Source of the DNA: Pseudomonas fluorescens HK44
GTDB lineage: Bacteria > Pseudomonadota > Gammaproteobacteria > Pseudomonadales > Pseudomonadaceae
NCBI RefSeq assembly: GCF_000217955.3
Contig: NZ_AFOY02000023.1
Location: 62,001-126,000 of the forward strand
Reading direction: 5' to 3'
Length of the DNA stretch: 64,000 bases
The first letter of the stretch is position 1, and every line of letters begins with the position of its first letter. The notes under the pieces were generated by a model. It searched no databases and was not told the origin of the DNA. It worked only from the letters and a program-made list of their open reading frames with translations. This document shows positions 25,245-33,098 of the stretch, in pieces. A program made the translations under genes and the position numbers.

Positions 25245-25778
25245 TCACTCCTTGTTGGCGACAGGCGGCTCCGCGCCCGGATTGAGGATCAACTGCATGA
25301 AGGTCAGGTCGAGCCAACGGCCGAACTTGGTACCGACTTGCGGCATGTGCCCGGTGGTGGTGAAACCGACCCGATCGTGCAGGCGAATCGAGGCAGCGTT
25401 ACCGCTTTCGATGGCGGCGACCATCACGTGTTTGTTGCAGTCCCTGGCGCGTTCGATCAACACGTCCATTAGCTGTGGGCCGAGGCCATTGCCGCGCTGA
25501 TCGCTACGCACGTACACCGAATGTTCGACGGTGTGACGGAAACCGTCGAATGGCCGCCAGTCGCCGAACGAGGCATAACCGAGCACGCTGTTGTCGGCGT
25601 CGACAATCACCAGAACAGGATAGCCCTGGGATTGCCGGGTGCTGAACCAGGCCTGGCGGTTAGCGAGGTCCACGGCCTGTTCGTTCCAGATCGCGGTCGT
25701 ATTGAGGACCGCGTCGTTGTAGATGTCGCGGATCGCCGGCAGATCGGCATGCACGGCATCACGAATGTGATAAGTCAT
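25245..25778 (-). CDS. phosphinothricin/methionine sulfoximine-type N-acetyltransferase
   Basis: A 177-residue GNAT of the Pat/YncA/MnaT type: AIRDIYNDAVLNTTAIW, NSVLGYASFGDWRPFDGFRH, VEHSVYVRSDQRGNGLGPQL (acetyl-CoA site) and RLHDRVGFTTTGHMPQVGTK. The homologue at the same place in P. aeruginosa (PA4866) acetylates methionine sulfoximine and methionine sulfone. I infer a similar role, perhaps protecting glutamine synthetase, which would suit a nitrogen-assimilation operon. It lies 9 bases after ureA and 6 bases before the next GNAT gene. Confidence 0.88.
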   Translation of the reverse strand: MTYHIRDAVHADLPAIRDIYNDAVLNTTAIWNEQAVDLANRQAWFSTRQSQGYPVLVIVDADNSVLGYASFGDWRPFDGFRHTVEHSVYVRSDQRGNGLGPQLMDVLIERARDCNKHVMVAAIESGNAASIRLHDRVGFTTTGHMPQVGTKFGRWLDLTFMQLILNPGAEPPVANKE

Positions 25779-25787
25779 GGCGCAGCC

Positions 25788-26090
25788 TCAAACGATGGGT
25801 TGGTGGACGGTGACCAGTTTGGTGCCGTCGGGAAAGGTCGCCTCGACCTGGATCTCCGGGATCATTTCCGGGATGCCTTCCATCACTTGCTCGCGGTTCA
25901 GCAGCGTGGTGCCGTAGTGCATCAGTTCGGCGACCGTCTGGCCGTCACGTGCGCCTTCGAGCAGCGCTGCGGAAATATAGGCCATCGCTTCCGGGTAGTT
26001 GAGTTTCACGCCGCGCGCCAAACGCCGCTCGGCGACCAGGCCGGCGGTGAAGATCAGCAGCTTGTCTTTTTCGCGTGGGGTCAGGTCCAT
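25788..26090 (-). CDS. ureA: urease subunit gamma
   Basis: A 100-residue gamma subunit starting MDLTPREKDKLLIFTAGLVA, with RGVKLNYPEAMAYIS and the C-terminal VEATFPDGTKLVTVHQPIV, all typical. It is a structural subunit of the urease trimer. It follows ureD after a REPIN-containing gap of 170 bases and is separated from ureB by two acetyltransferase genes. Confidence 0.98.
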   Translation of the reverse strand: MDLTPREKDKLLIFTAGLVAERRLARGVKLNYPEAMAYISAALLEGARDGQTVAELMHYGTTLLNREQVMEGIPEMIPEIQVEATFPDGTKLVTVHQPIV

Positions 26091-26145
26091 CGTAGAAATC
26101 CATGATCGGCAGTTAAAAGGTGTTGGATTTGTGAATACAAATCCC

Positions 26146-26251
26146 CTGTGGGAGCGAGCCGGCTCCGGGCGGCGATCCGAAGATGAGGCCATCACCTTCA
26201 ATACAGATGCTGGCTGCTGGATCGCTATCGCGAGCAAGCTCGCTCCCACAG
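26146..26251. repeat. REPIN-like palindrome doublet (CTGTGGGAGCGAGCCGGCTC type)
   Basis: CTGTGGGAGCGAGC at the left is mirrored by GCTCGCTCCCACAG at the right. This is a third sequence class. It sits between ureD and ureA. Confidence 0.88.
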
Positions 26252-26260
26252 AAAAACAAT

Positions 26261-27112
26261 TCAGGTGCTCCAGATTCTGGGGGGGACTGCTTCGCGGCCG
26301 AGCAGGGCCGGTCTGAGCAAACGCCACAAATCAATCAACCAGCCTCGCGCCAGCAGGGCTTCACTGGCCAGGCAACGGGCGACTAACAGCCCCGGCAACT
26401 GCGTCAGATCCCCGCGCACGTCATTGGGCAACGAGCGGCAGGTCTCCAGTAAATCGCTGTCGATTTCCCCCGTCACCAGCAACGTTGCAAACACCGGCTG
26501 GCCATCCAGCCCTATTGGCGAATCAAGCAAACCGTCGTCCCCGACAATGCGCTGGCGTTCGTGCCAGAGCAACTGGCCGTCGCGGCGGATTTCCAGCTGT
26601 GACTGAAAGTGCCCGCGCTCGAAGCGTTCGCCGCTGGCCGGGCGACCCAGTGCCACCACGTCCCAATAGAACAGCCGCGCGTCACCTTGCAGTTCAATCG
26701 AGGTGCTGAGCTCAGCCTGAGCGGCGCTGAACACGATGGTTTCTTGCGGCAGCCACTCCAGCGTGGCACCAGCGGCGACGTTCAAATCGAGCCGCTGACA
26801 GGCTGGCCCGGCGGCGCGATACCACTTGGCAGCGCCTGGGCTGGTCAGCTGTGCCCAGGCGTCGGTGCCGACGCACGCCGTAATGTCCAGCCGATCACCA
26901 CCGGCAATGCCGCCGGGCGGGTGGACGATGATGTGCTGGCACACCTCGGGGCCTTCGGCGTACAGGTGTTTTTGCACCCGCAGCGGGCCTTTGTGGCGGC
27001 GCTGGACCGGGCGCGTGCTGTCGCCGAAGCGGGCGTAACCGAGCTCCAGCTCGGCGTGCCAGCTGGGGGTGAACAGTGCTGCAGTGTTTGAAATGGGCGC
27101 AAGGACAGTCAT
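26261..27112 (-). CDS. ureD: urease accessory protein UreD
   Basis: A 283-residue UreD/UreH protein. It forms the scaffold that docks UreF and UreG onto apo-urease for nickel delivery. Family motifs visible are HHIIVHPPGGIAGGD-like IIVHPPGGIAGGDRLDI, TSPGAAKWYR, LEWLPQETIVF and ARLFYWDVVALGRPASGE. It is the first urease gene after urtE (30-base gap), so urea uptake and urease are probably co-transcribed. Confidence 0.96.
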   Translation of the reverse strand: MTVLAPISNTAALFTPSWHAELELGYARFGDSTRPVQRRHKGPLRVQKHLYAEGPEVCQHIIVHPPGGIAGGDRLDITACVGTDAWAQLTSPGAAKWYRAAGPACQRLDLNVAAGATLEWLPQETIVFSAAQAELSTSIELQGDARLFYWDVVALGRPASGERFERGHFQSQLEIRRDGQLLWHERQRIVGDDGLLDSPIGLDGQPVFATLLVTGEIDSDLLETCRSLPNDVRGDLTQLPGLLVARCLASEALLARGWLIDLWRLLRPALLGREAVPPRIWST

Positions 27113-27142
27113 ATATTTTATTTATCGTCAGGACGCTACAGA

Positions 27143-27841
27143 CTAGATCGTAACCCGCCCGCGCACACCCTCGGCTTCCATATTTTCTCCGCGGCCTTGC
27201 TGGACGATCTCGCCCCGGGACATCACCAGGTACTGATCGGCCAGCTCGGCGGCGAAGTCGTAGAACTGCTCGACCAGCAGGATCGCCATGTCACCTCGTG
27301 CGGCGAGCTTTTTGATTACTGCGCCAATCTCCTTGATCACCGACGGCTGAATGCCTTCGGTAGGCTCGTCGAGGATCAGCAAGCGTGGCCGACTGGCCAG
27401 TGCGCGACCGATGGCCAATTGTTGTTGCTGGCCGCCCGACAAATCGCCACCGCGGCGTTGCTTCATTTGCAGCAGTACCGGGAACAGCTCGTAGATGAAC
27501 GCCGGGACTTCCCTGGCCTCGGAGCCCGGGAAGCGAGAGAGCCCCATCAGCAGGTTTTCTTCCACCGTCAGCCGCGCGAAAATCTCCCGGCCTTGCGGCA
27601 CGTAGGCAATGCCGGCATGAACCCGTTGATGCGGCTTGAACGAGGTGATCGGATTGCCTTCCCAATTCACCGCGCCTTCTTTGGCTGGTAACAGCCCCAT
27701 CAGGCATTTGAGCAAGGTGGTCTTGCCGACACCGTTGCGCCCGAGCAGGCAGGTGACTTCACCGACCTTCACCTCAAAGCTCAGGCCCCGCAGAATGTGA
27801 CTACCGCCGTAGTACTGGTGCAGCTTGTCGACTTGCAGCAT
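27143..27841 (-). CDS. urtE: urea ABC transporter ATP-binding subunit UrtE
   Basis: A 232-residue LivF-type ATPase: Walker A (LLGRNGVGKTTLL), signature (LSGGQQQQLAIGRAL), Walker B (LLILDEPTEGIQPS). It powers high-affinity urea import together with UrtD. The ATG at 27841 has AAGGA 8 bases upstream. The gene is preceded by a REPIN after urtD and followed by ureD. Confidence 0.95.
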   Translation of the reverse strand: MLQVDKLHQYYGGSHILRGLSFEVKVGEVTCLLGRNGVGKTTLLKCLMGLLPAKEGAVNWEGNPITSFKPHQRVHAGIAYVPQGREIFARLTVEENLLMGLSRFPGSEAREVPAFIYELFPVLLQMKQRRGGDLSGGQQQQLAIGRALASRPRLLILDEPTEGIQPSVIKEIGAVIKKLAARGDMAILLVEQFYDFAAELADQYLVMSRGEIVQQGRGENMEAEGVRGRVTI

Positions 27842-27873
27842 GTTCAATTTCCTTGTGGTTCACACAGCCCCCT

Positions 27874-27975
27874 GTAGGAGCAAGGCTTGCCCGCGATCGG
27901 CTGCGAAGCAGTCGTAAAATCTCAGATCGTATTGAAGGTCCTGCGGACCTTATCGCGGGCAAGCCTTGCTCCTAC
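27874..27975. repeat. REPIN-like palindrome doublet (GTAGGAGCAAGGCTTGCCCG type)
   Basis: GTAGGAGCAAGGCTTGCCCG and the complementary CGGGCAAGCCTTGCTCCTAC lie about 60 bases apart, in the urtD-urtE gap. Confidence 0.9.
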
Positions 27976-27984
27976 GAGGACAAA

Positions 27985-28854
27985 TTACCTACCGAGATAC
28001 ACCTCGATCACCCGCTCGTTATCCTGAACCTGCGCAAGAGACCCTTCGGCCAGCACGCTACCTTGATGCAACACCGTGACGTGGTCGGCAATCGAGCCGA
28101 CGAAGCCCATGTCGTGCTCCACCACCATCAACGAATGCTTGCCGGCCAGGCTCTTGAACAGCTCGGCGGTGAATTCGGTTTCGGCATCGGTCATGCCCGC
28201 CACCGGTTCATCGAGCAGCAGCAGTTGCGGGTCCTGCATCAGCAACATGCCGATTTCCAGAAACTGCTTCTGCCCGTGGGACAGCAGACCGGCAGGGCGA
28301 TTGACCGAGCTGGTCAGGCGAATGGTCTCCAGCACCTCGCAGATGCGATCTTTTTGTTCACCACTCAGACGAGCCCGCAGACTGGCCCACACCGACTTGT
28401 CGGTTTTCTGCGCCAGTTCAAGGTTTTCAAACACGCTCAAGGCTTCGAACACCGTCGGCTTCTGGAACTTGCGGCCGATCCCGGACTGGGCGATCTGCAC
28501 TTCACTCATCCGTGTCAGGTCCAGGGTTTCACCGAACCAGGCCTTGCCGTGACTGGGCCGGGTCTTGCCGGTAATCACGTCCATCAGCGTGGTTTTGCCG
28601 GCGCCGTTGGGGCCGATGATGCAGCGCAGTTCGCCGACGCCGATGTACAGGTTCAGCGCGTTGAGTGCCTTGAAACCATCGAAGCTGACGCTGATGTCTT
28701 CAAGTGTGAGGATAGTGCCGTGAAGGGTGTTCAGGCCTGGGCCGACACGTTGCCCCAGACCGATGGCGTCGCGGCTGCTGCCGGCGTCCTTGTTGGGCTC
28801 CGGTGGAAAAAAGACCGGTTCAAGCATGAACTCGGCTGTTGGAGTGATTCTCAT
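27985..28854 (-). CDS. urtD: urea ABC transporter ATP-binding subunit UrtD
   Basis: A 289-residue LivG-type ATPase. An N-terminal extension of about 50 residues precedes the ABC domain: Walker A (IIGPNGAGKTTLMDVITG), signature (LLSHGQKQFLEIG, the variant typical of UrtD), Walker B (LLLLDEPVAGMTD) and switch His in MVVEHDMGFV. It overlaps urtC by 4 bases. Confidence 0.95.
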   Translation of the reverse strand: MRITPTAEFMLEPVFFPPEPNKDAGSSRDAIGLGQRVGPGLNTLHGTILTLEDISVSFDGFKALNALNLYIGVGELRCIIGPNGAGKTTLMDVITGKTRPSHGKAWFGETLDLTRMSEVQIAQSGIGRKFQKPTVFEALSVFENLELAQKTDKSVWASLRARLSGEQKDRICEVLETIRLTSSVNRPAGLLSHGQKQFLEIGMLLMQDPQLLLLDEPVAGMTDAETEFTAELFKSLAGKHSLMVVEHDMGFVGSIADHVTVLHQGSVLAEGSLAQVQDNERVIEVYLGR

Positions 28855-29930
28855 TGTTCACCTCTTTTTTTCAGCAAACCGATCACGCCTTTGGGCAGGT
28901 ACAAGGTCACGATGATGAACAGCGCGCCGAGGAAGAACAGCCAGTATTCGGGAAAGGCCACGGTGAACCAGCTCTTCATGCCATTGACCACGCCCGCGCC
29001 GAGCAGCGGCCCGATCAACGTGCCGCGCCCGCCGAGCGCGACCCACACGGCGGCTTCGATGGAGTTGGTCGGTGACATTTCACTGGGGTTGATGATCCCC
29101 ACTTGCGGTACGTACAGCGCACCGGCCAGACCACACAGCACCGCGCTCAAGACCCAGACAAACAGCTTGAAACCGCGTGGGTCGTAGCCGCAGAACATCA
29201 AGCGGTTTTCTGCGTCACGCAGGGCAGTCAATACCCGGCCGAACTTGCTTTGCGCCAGGCGCCAGCCGATGAACAGGCTGGCCACCAGCAATAGCACGGT
29301 GGCGACAAACAACACCGCGCGCGTGCCCGGTTCAGTGATGCCGAACCCCAGGATCGTGCGGAAATTGGTGAAACCGTTGTTGCCGCCAAACCCGGTCTCA
29401 TTGCGGAAGAACAGCAGCATCCCGGCGAAAGTCAGGGCCTGGGTCATGATCGAGAAGTACACGCCCTTGATCCGCGAGCGGAAGGCGAAGAAACCGAACA
29501 CCAGCGCCAGCAAACCCGGCGCCAGCACCACCAGGCACATGGCCCAGATAAAGCTGCTGGTGCCGGTCCAGTACCACGGCAATTCGGTCCATGAGAGGAA
29601 GGTCATGAACGCCGGCAGGCCATCGCCCGACGCCTGGCGCATCAGGTACATGCCCATGGCATAGCCGCCGAGGGCGAAGAACAGGCCATGGCCCAGGGAC
29701 AGAAGACCGGCGTAACCCCAGACCAGGTCCAGGGCCAGGGCGACGATGGCGTAGCAGAGAATTTTGCCCACCAGTGTCAGTGTGTAGGCCGAGACGTGAA
29801 ACGCACTGTCGGCAGGCAGCAATGACAGCAGCGGCAGCACCAGCAGCAGTGCGAGAATCACTGCGCCCACTGCGATCGTGACTTTGGGGCCGGCCTTTTG
29901 CGTGGCCGTGAGCATCAGGGGCTGGTTCAT
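28851..29930 (-). CDS. urtC: urea ABC transporter permease UrtC
   Basis: A 359-residue LivM-type inner-membrane permease with about nine or ten hydrophobic segments and the typical DLVWGYAGLLSLGHGLFFALGGYAMG and GVINPSEMSPTNSIE-like GIINPSEMSPTNSIEAAVWV motifs. With UrtB it forms the urea channel. Its start overlaps the urtB stop by one base. Confidence 0.95.
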   Translation of the reverse strand: MNQPLMLTATQKAGPKVTIAVGAVILALLLVLPLLSLLPADSAFHVSAYTLTLVGKILCYAIVALALDLVWGYAGLLSLGHGLFFALGGYAMGMYLMRQASGDGLPAFMTFLSWTELPWYWTGTSSFIWAMCLVVLAPGLLALVFGFFAFRSRIKGVYFSIMTQALTFAGMLLFFRNETGFGGNNGFTNFRTILGFGITEPGTRAVLFVATVLLLVASLFIGWRLAQSKFGRVLTALRDAENRLMFCGYDPRGFKLFVWVLSAVLCGLAGALYVPQVGIINPSEMSPTNSIEAAVWVALGGRGTLIGPLLGAGVVNGMKSWFTVAFPEYWLFFLGALFIIVTLYLPKGVIGLLKKRGEQ

Positions 29931-31429
29931 CAGTCGATCACCCGTCCTTTGAGTGCGAAGAGTCCTTGCGGGCGTTTCTGAATGAACAGAATGATCAGCG
30001 CGAGGATCAGGATCTTGCCGAGTACGGCGCCGATTTGCGGTTCAAGAATCTTGTTGGCAATCCCCAGGCCGAAGGCGGCGAGCACGCTGCCGGCCAGTTG
30101 GCCAACGCCGCCGAGCACCACCACCAGAAACGAGTCGATGATGTAGCTCTGACCAAGGTCCGGGCCGACGTTGCCGACCTGACTCAGGGCCACGCCGCCA
30201 AGGCCGGCAATGCCCGAACCGAGGCCAAAGGCGAGCATGTCGACACGCCCGGTGGGCACGCCGCAGCAGGCGGCCATGTTGCGGTTCTGGGTGACCGCGC
30301 GCACGTTCAAGCCGAGGCGGGTCTTGTTCAGCAGCAGCCAGGTCAGCACCACCACACACAGCGCGAACGCGATGATCACGATGCGGTTGTATGGCAGCAC
30401 CAGATTAGGCAGTACCTGAATCCCGCCCGAGAGCCAGGCCGGGTTCGCCACTTCGACGTTCTGTGCGCCGAACAACAAACGCACCAGCTGAATCAGCATC
30501 AGGCTGATGCCCCAAGTGGCGAGCAGGGTTTCCAGTGGCCGCCCGTAGAGGTGGCGAATCACCGTGCGCTCCAGCGCCATACCGATGCCAGCGGTGACGA
30601 AAAACGCCACCGGCAAAGCGATCAGCGGATAGAACTCGATCGCTTGCGGGGCGAAGCGCTGGAACAGCAACTGCACCCCATACGTGGAGTAGGCACCGAG
30701 CATCAGCATCTCGCCGTGGGCCATGTTGATCACCCCAAGCAGGCCGAAAGTGATCGCCAAACCGAGGGCCGCCAACAGCAGGATCGAGCCAAGCGACATG
30801 CCGCTGAAGGCCTGACCGAGCAATTCGCCGACCAGCAGTTTGCGTTTGACTTGCGCCAGACTGGTTTCGGCAGCCGTGTGCACTGAGGCATCGTCTTCGA
30901 CGCCGGATTCGAGCAAACCTTCGAGGCGGGTGCGGGCCAGCGGGTCGCCGGTTTCACCGAGAAGGCGCACTGCGGCGAGGCGCACGGCGGGGTCGGCGTC
31001 CACCAGTTGCAGATTGGCCAGGGCCAGGCTCAGGGCGGCGTGAACGCTTGGGTCTTTTTCGCCAGCCAGTTGCCGGTCGAGGAATGCGAGCTGCGCAGGT
31101 TTGGCGCTTTTTTGCAGTTGCTGCGCGGCACTCAAACGCACTTTGGCGTCAGCGGCGAGCAGTTGGTGGCTGGCCAGCGCGGTGTCGATCAAGCCCCGCA
31201 GGCGATTATTCAGGCGCAGGGTTTTGGCTTCGCCATCGACGGTCAACTGGCCTTGTTGCAGGGCGTTGATCAGTTCTATGCGGGCCGGGTCGGGTTGCGC
31301 GGCCCAGGTTTCCAACAGCCTGGCTTGCTGCACCGGATTGGCCGCGACGAAGTCTTCGGCGTCCCCGGCATGGGCGACCATCGGCGATAGTACAAAAGCG
31401 ATAGCGAGAAACAGGCGATAAAGGGACAT
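29930..31429 (-). CDS. urtB: urea ABC transporter permease UrtB
   Basis: A 499-residue LivH-type permease. A signal peptide (MSLYRLFLAIAFVLSPMVAHA) and a ~170-residue periplasmic helical-repeat region (ADPAVRLAAVRLLGETGDP) precede the membrane core starting at about 200 (GLLGVINMAHGEMLMLGAYS). The N-terminal extension is characteristic of proteobacterial UrtB as opposed to amino-acid LivH. It is separated from urtA by a REPIN-bearing gap of 132 bases, which may tune the ratio of binding protein to permease. Confidence 0.95.
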   Translation of the reverse strand: MSLYRLFLAIAFVLSPMVAHAGDAEDFVAANPVQQARLLETWAAQPDPARIELINALQQGQLTVDGEAKTLRLNNRLRGLIDTALASHQLLAADAKVRLSAAQQLQKSAKPAQLAFLDRQLAGEKDPSVHAALSLALANLQLVDADPAVRLAAVRLLGETGDPLARTRLEGLLESGVEDDASVHTAAETSLAQVKRKLLVGELLGQAFSGMSLGSILLLAALGLAITFGLLGVINMAHGEMLMLGAYSTYGVQLLFQRFAPQAIEFYPLIALPVAFFVTAGIGMALERTVIRHLYGRPLETLLATWGISLMLIQLVRLLFGAQNVEVANPAWLSGGIQVLPNLVLPYNRIVIIAFALCVVVLTWLLLNKTRLGLNVRAVTQNRNMAACCGVPTGRVDMLAFGLGSGIAGLGGVALSQVGNVGPDLGQSYIIDSFLVVVLGGVGQLAGSVLAAFGLGIANKILEPQIGAVLGKILILALIILFIQKRPQGLFALKGRVID

Positions 31430-31460
31430 GGCTACGTCCTGAAAGGCGACGGCTGACCCC

Positions 31461-31531
31461 GTAGGAGCAATGCTTGCTCGCGATGGCGGTGTGTCTGACG
31501 AACCGCCATCGCGAGCAAGCTTTGCTCCTAC
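31461..31531. repeat. short REPIN-like hairpin between urtA and urtB
   Basis: GTAGGAGCAATGCTTGCTCG mirrored by CGAGCAAGCTTTGCTCCTAC with GCGATGGCGG / CCGCCATCGC continuing the pairing. The whole 71 bases can form one long hairpin, more compact than other copies. Confidence 0.88.
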
Positions 31532-31561
31532 AGGGTTTTGTAGGAGGCTTGTTCCTGCTGC

Positions 31562-32827
31562 TTAGTTGCTCTTCACCGCATACTCCGGCTTCTTGTCGTT
31601 ACCCGGTATGAACGGACTCCACGGCTGGGCGCGGATCGGGCCTTCGGTCTGCCAGACCACGTTGAACTGACCGTTGGCCTGGATCTCGCCGATCATCACC
31701 GGTTTGTGCAGGTGGTGGTTGGTCTTGTCCAGGGTCAGGGTGTAGCCCGACGGCGCGGCGAAGGTCTGGCCGGCCAACGCTTCGCGGACCTTGTCGACAT
31801 CGGTGGACTTGGCTTTTTCGGCGGCCTGCGCCCACATGTGGATGCCCACGTAGGTGGCTTCCATCGGGTCATTGGTCACCGCTTTGTCGGCGCCCGGCAG
31901 GTTGTGTTTTTTGGCGTAGGCTTTCCAGTCGGCGACGAACTTCTGGTTCACCGGGTTTTCCACCGACTCGAAGTAGTTCCACGCGGCGAGGTTGCCCACC
32001 AGCGGTTTGGTGTCGATGCCGCGCAGTTCTTCTTCGCCCACCGAGAAGGCCACGACCGGAACGTCGGTGGCTTTCAGGCCCTGGTTGGCCAGTTCTTTAT
32101 AGAACGGCACATTGGAGTCGCCGTTGACCGTGGAAATGACCGCCGTCTTGCCGCCCGCCGAGAATTTTTTGATGTTGGCGACGATGGTCTGATAGTCGCT
32201 GTGACCAAACGGCGTGTAGACCTCTTCGATGTCCTTGTCAGCCACGCCTTTGGAGTGCAGGAACGAGCGCAGGATCTTGTTGGTGGTGCGCGGGTAGACG
32301 TAGTCGGTGCCGAGCAGGAAGTAGCGCTTGGCGCTGCCGCCTTCTTCGCTCATCAGGTATTCCACCGCCGGGATCGCCTGCTGGTTCGGCGCGGCGCCGG
32401 TGTAGAAAACGTTCGGCGACATCTCTTCGCCTTCGTACTGCACCGGGTAGAACAGCAGGCCGTTGAGCTCTTCGAACACCGGCAATACCGATTTACGCGA
32501 CACCGAGGTCCAGCAGCCGAACACCACCGCGACCTTGTCCTGGGTCAGCAACTGCCGGCCCTTTTCCGCGAACAGCGGCCAGTTCGACGCCGGGTCGACC
32601 ACCACCGGTTCGAGCATCTTGCCGTTGACCCCGCCCTTGGCGTTGATCTCGTCGATGGTCATCAGCGCCATGTCTTTGAGCGAGGTTTCGGAGATCGCCA
32701 TGGTCCCGGACAACGAATGCAGAATCCCGACCTTGATGGTCTCGGCGGCCTGGACAGTCCAGGTCATGCCCATCGCGGCAATCGATGCCGATAGTGTGAA
32801 AGCCTTGATCAAACTGCGACGCTTCAT
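31562..32827 (-). CDS. urtA: urea ABC transporter substrate-binding protein UrtA
   Basis: A 421-residue periplasmic type I binding protein of the amide/urea group: EEEGEEMSPNVFYTGAAPNQ-type YEGEEMSPNVFYTGAAPNQQ, FLLGTDYVYPRTTNKI and DKTNHHLHKPVMIGE. The N-terminus MKRRSLIKAFTLSASIAAMG has a twin-arginine-like RRSLIK ahead of the hydrophobic core, as is usual for UrtA. It heads urtABCDE-ureDABC and is preceded by a sigma-54 promoter. Confidence 0.97.
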   Translation of the reverse strand: MKRRSLIKAFTLSASIAAMGMTWTVQAAETIKVGILHSLSGTMAISETSLKDMALMTIDEINAKGGVNGKMLEPVVVDPASNWPLFAEKGRQLLTQDKVAVVFGCWTSVSRKSVLPVFEELNGLLFYPVQYEGEEMSPNVFYTGAAPNQQAIPAVEYLMSEEGGSAKRYFLLGTDYVYPRTTNKILRSFLHSKGVADKDIEEVYTPFGHSDYQTIVANIKKFSAGGKTAVISTVNGDSNVPFYKELANQGLKATDVPVVAFSVGEEELRGIDTKPLVGNLAAWNYFESVENPVNQKFVADWKAYAKKHNLPGADKAVTNDPMEATYVGIHMWAQAAEKAKSTDVDKVREALAGQTFAAPSGYTLTLDKTNHHLHKPVMIGEIQANGQFNVVWQTEGPIRAQPWSPFIPGNDKKPEYAVKSN

Positions 32828-32891
32828 TGTGCGATCTCCATGAACTTATGAGTTTTCTTGGTTGGCAGATGCGGACTACTGAAGGGTCTTT

Positions 32892-32907
32892 AGCAAGGGC
32901 TGTGCCC
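32892..32907 (-). promoter_or_regulatory. sigma-54 promoter of urtABCDE-ure
   Basis: Read leftward, GGGCACAGCCCTTGCT contains GGCAC-N5-TTGCT, an exact match to the -24/-12 consensus. It lies about 65 bases before the urtA start. Two dyads upstream, TGCGCC-N7-GGCGCA (32946-32964) and TGGTGCG/TGCGCCA (32990-33009), are possible NtrC sites but their spacing is not canonical. Confidence 0.75.
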
Positions 32908-33098
32908 GGTCGGAGAAAGGCAAGGAAATGTCGTGTTAGAGCGGTTGCGCCGGTAAGCGGCGCACCATGAAGGGACGTGTCTGGCGCGCTGGTGCGTTGT
33001 GATGCGCCACCTTGGAGCAGCAGGTGTCCGCTCACTGACGACCCGACGTGGGCCGGCATTGTAGAGTCTTCGGCGCCTCTTCATGTCTCCCGCTGTAT

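Noticed and set aside
32962..32995. GCACCA...TGGTGC as a classical NtrC site
   Set aside because: The arms match NtrC half-sites, but they are 22 bases apart rather than about 5. It is listed only as a possible enhancer region.
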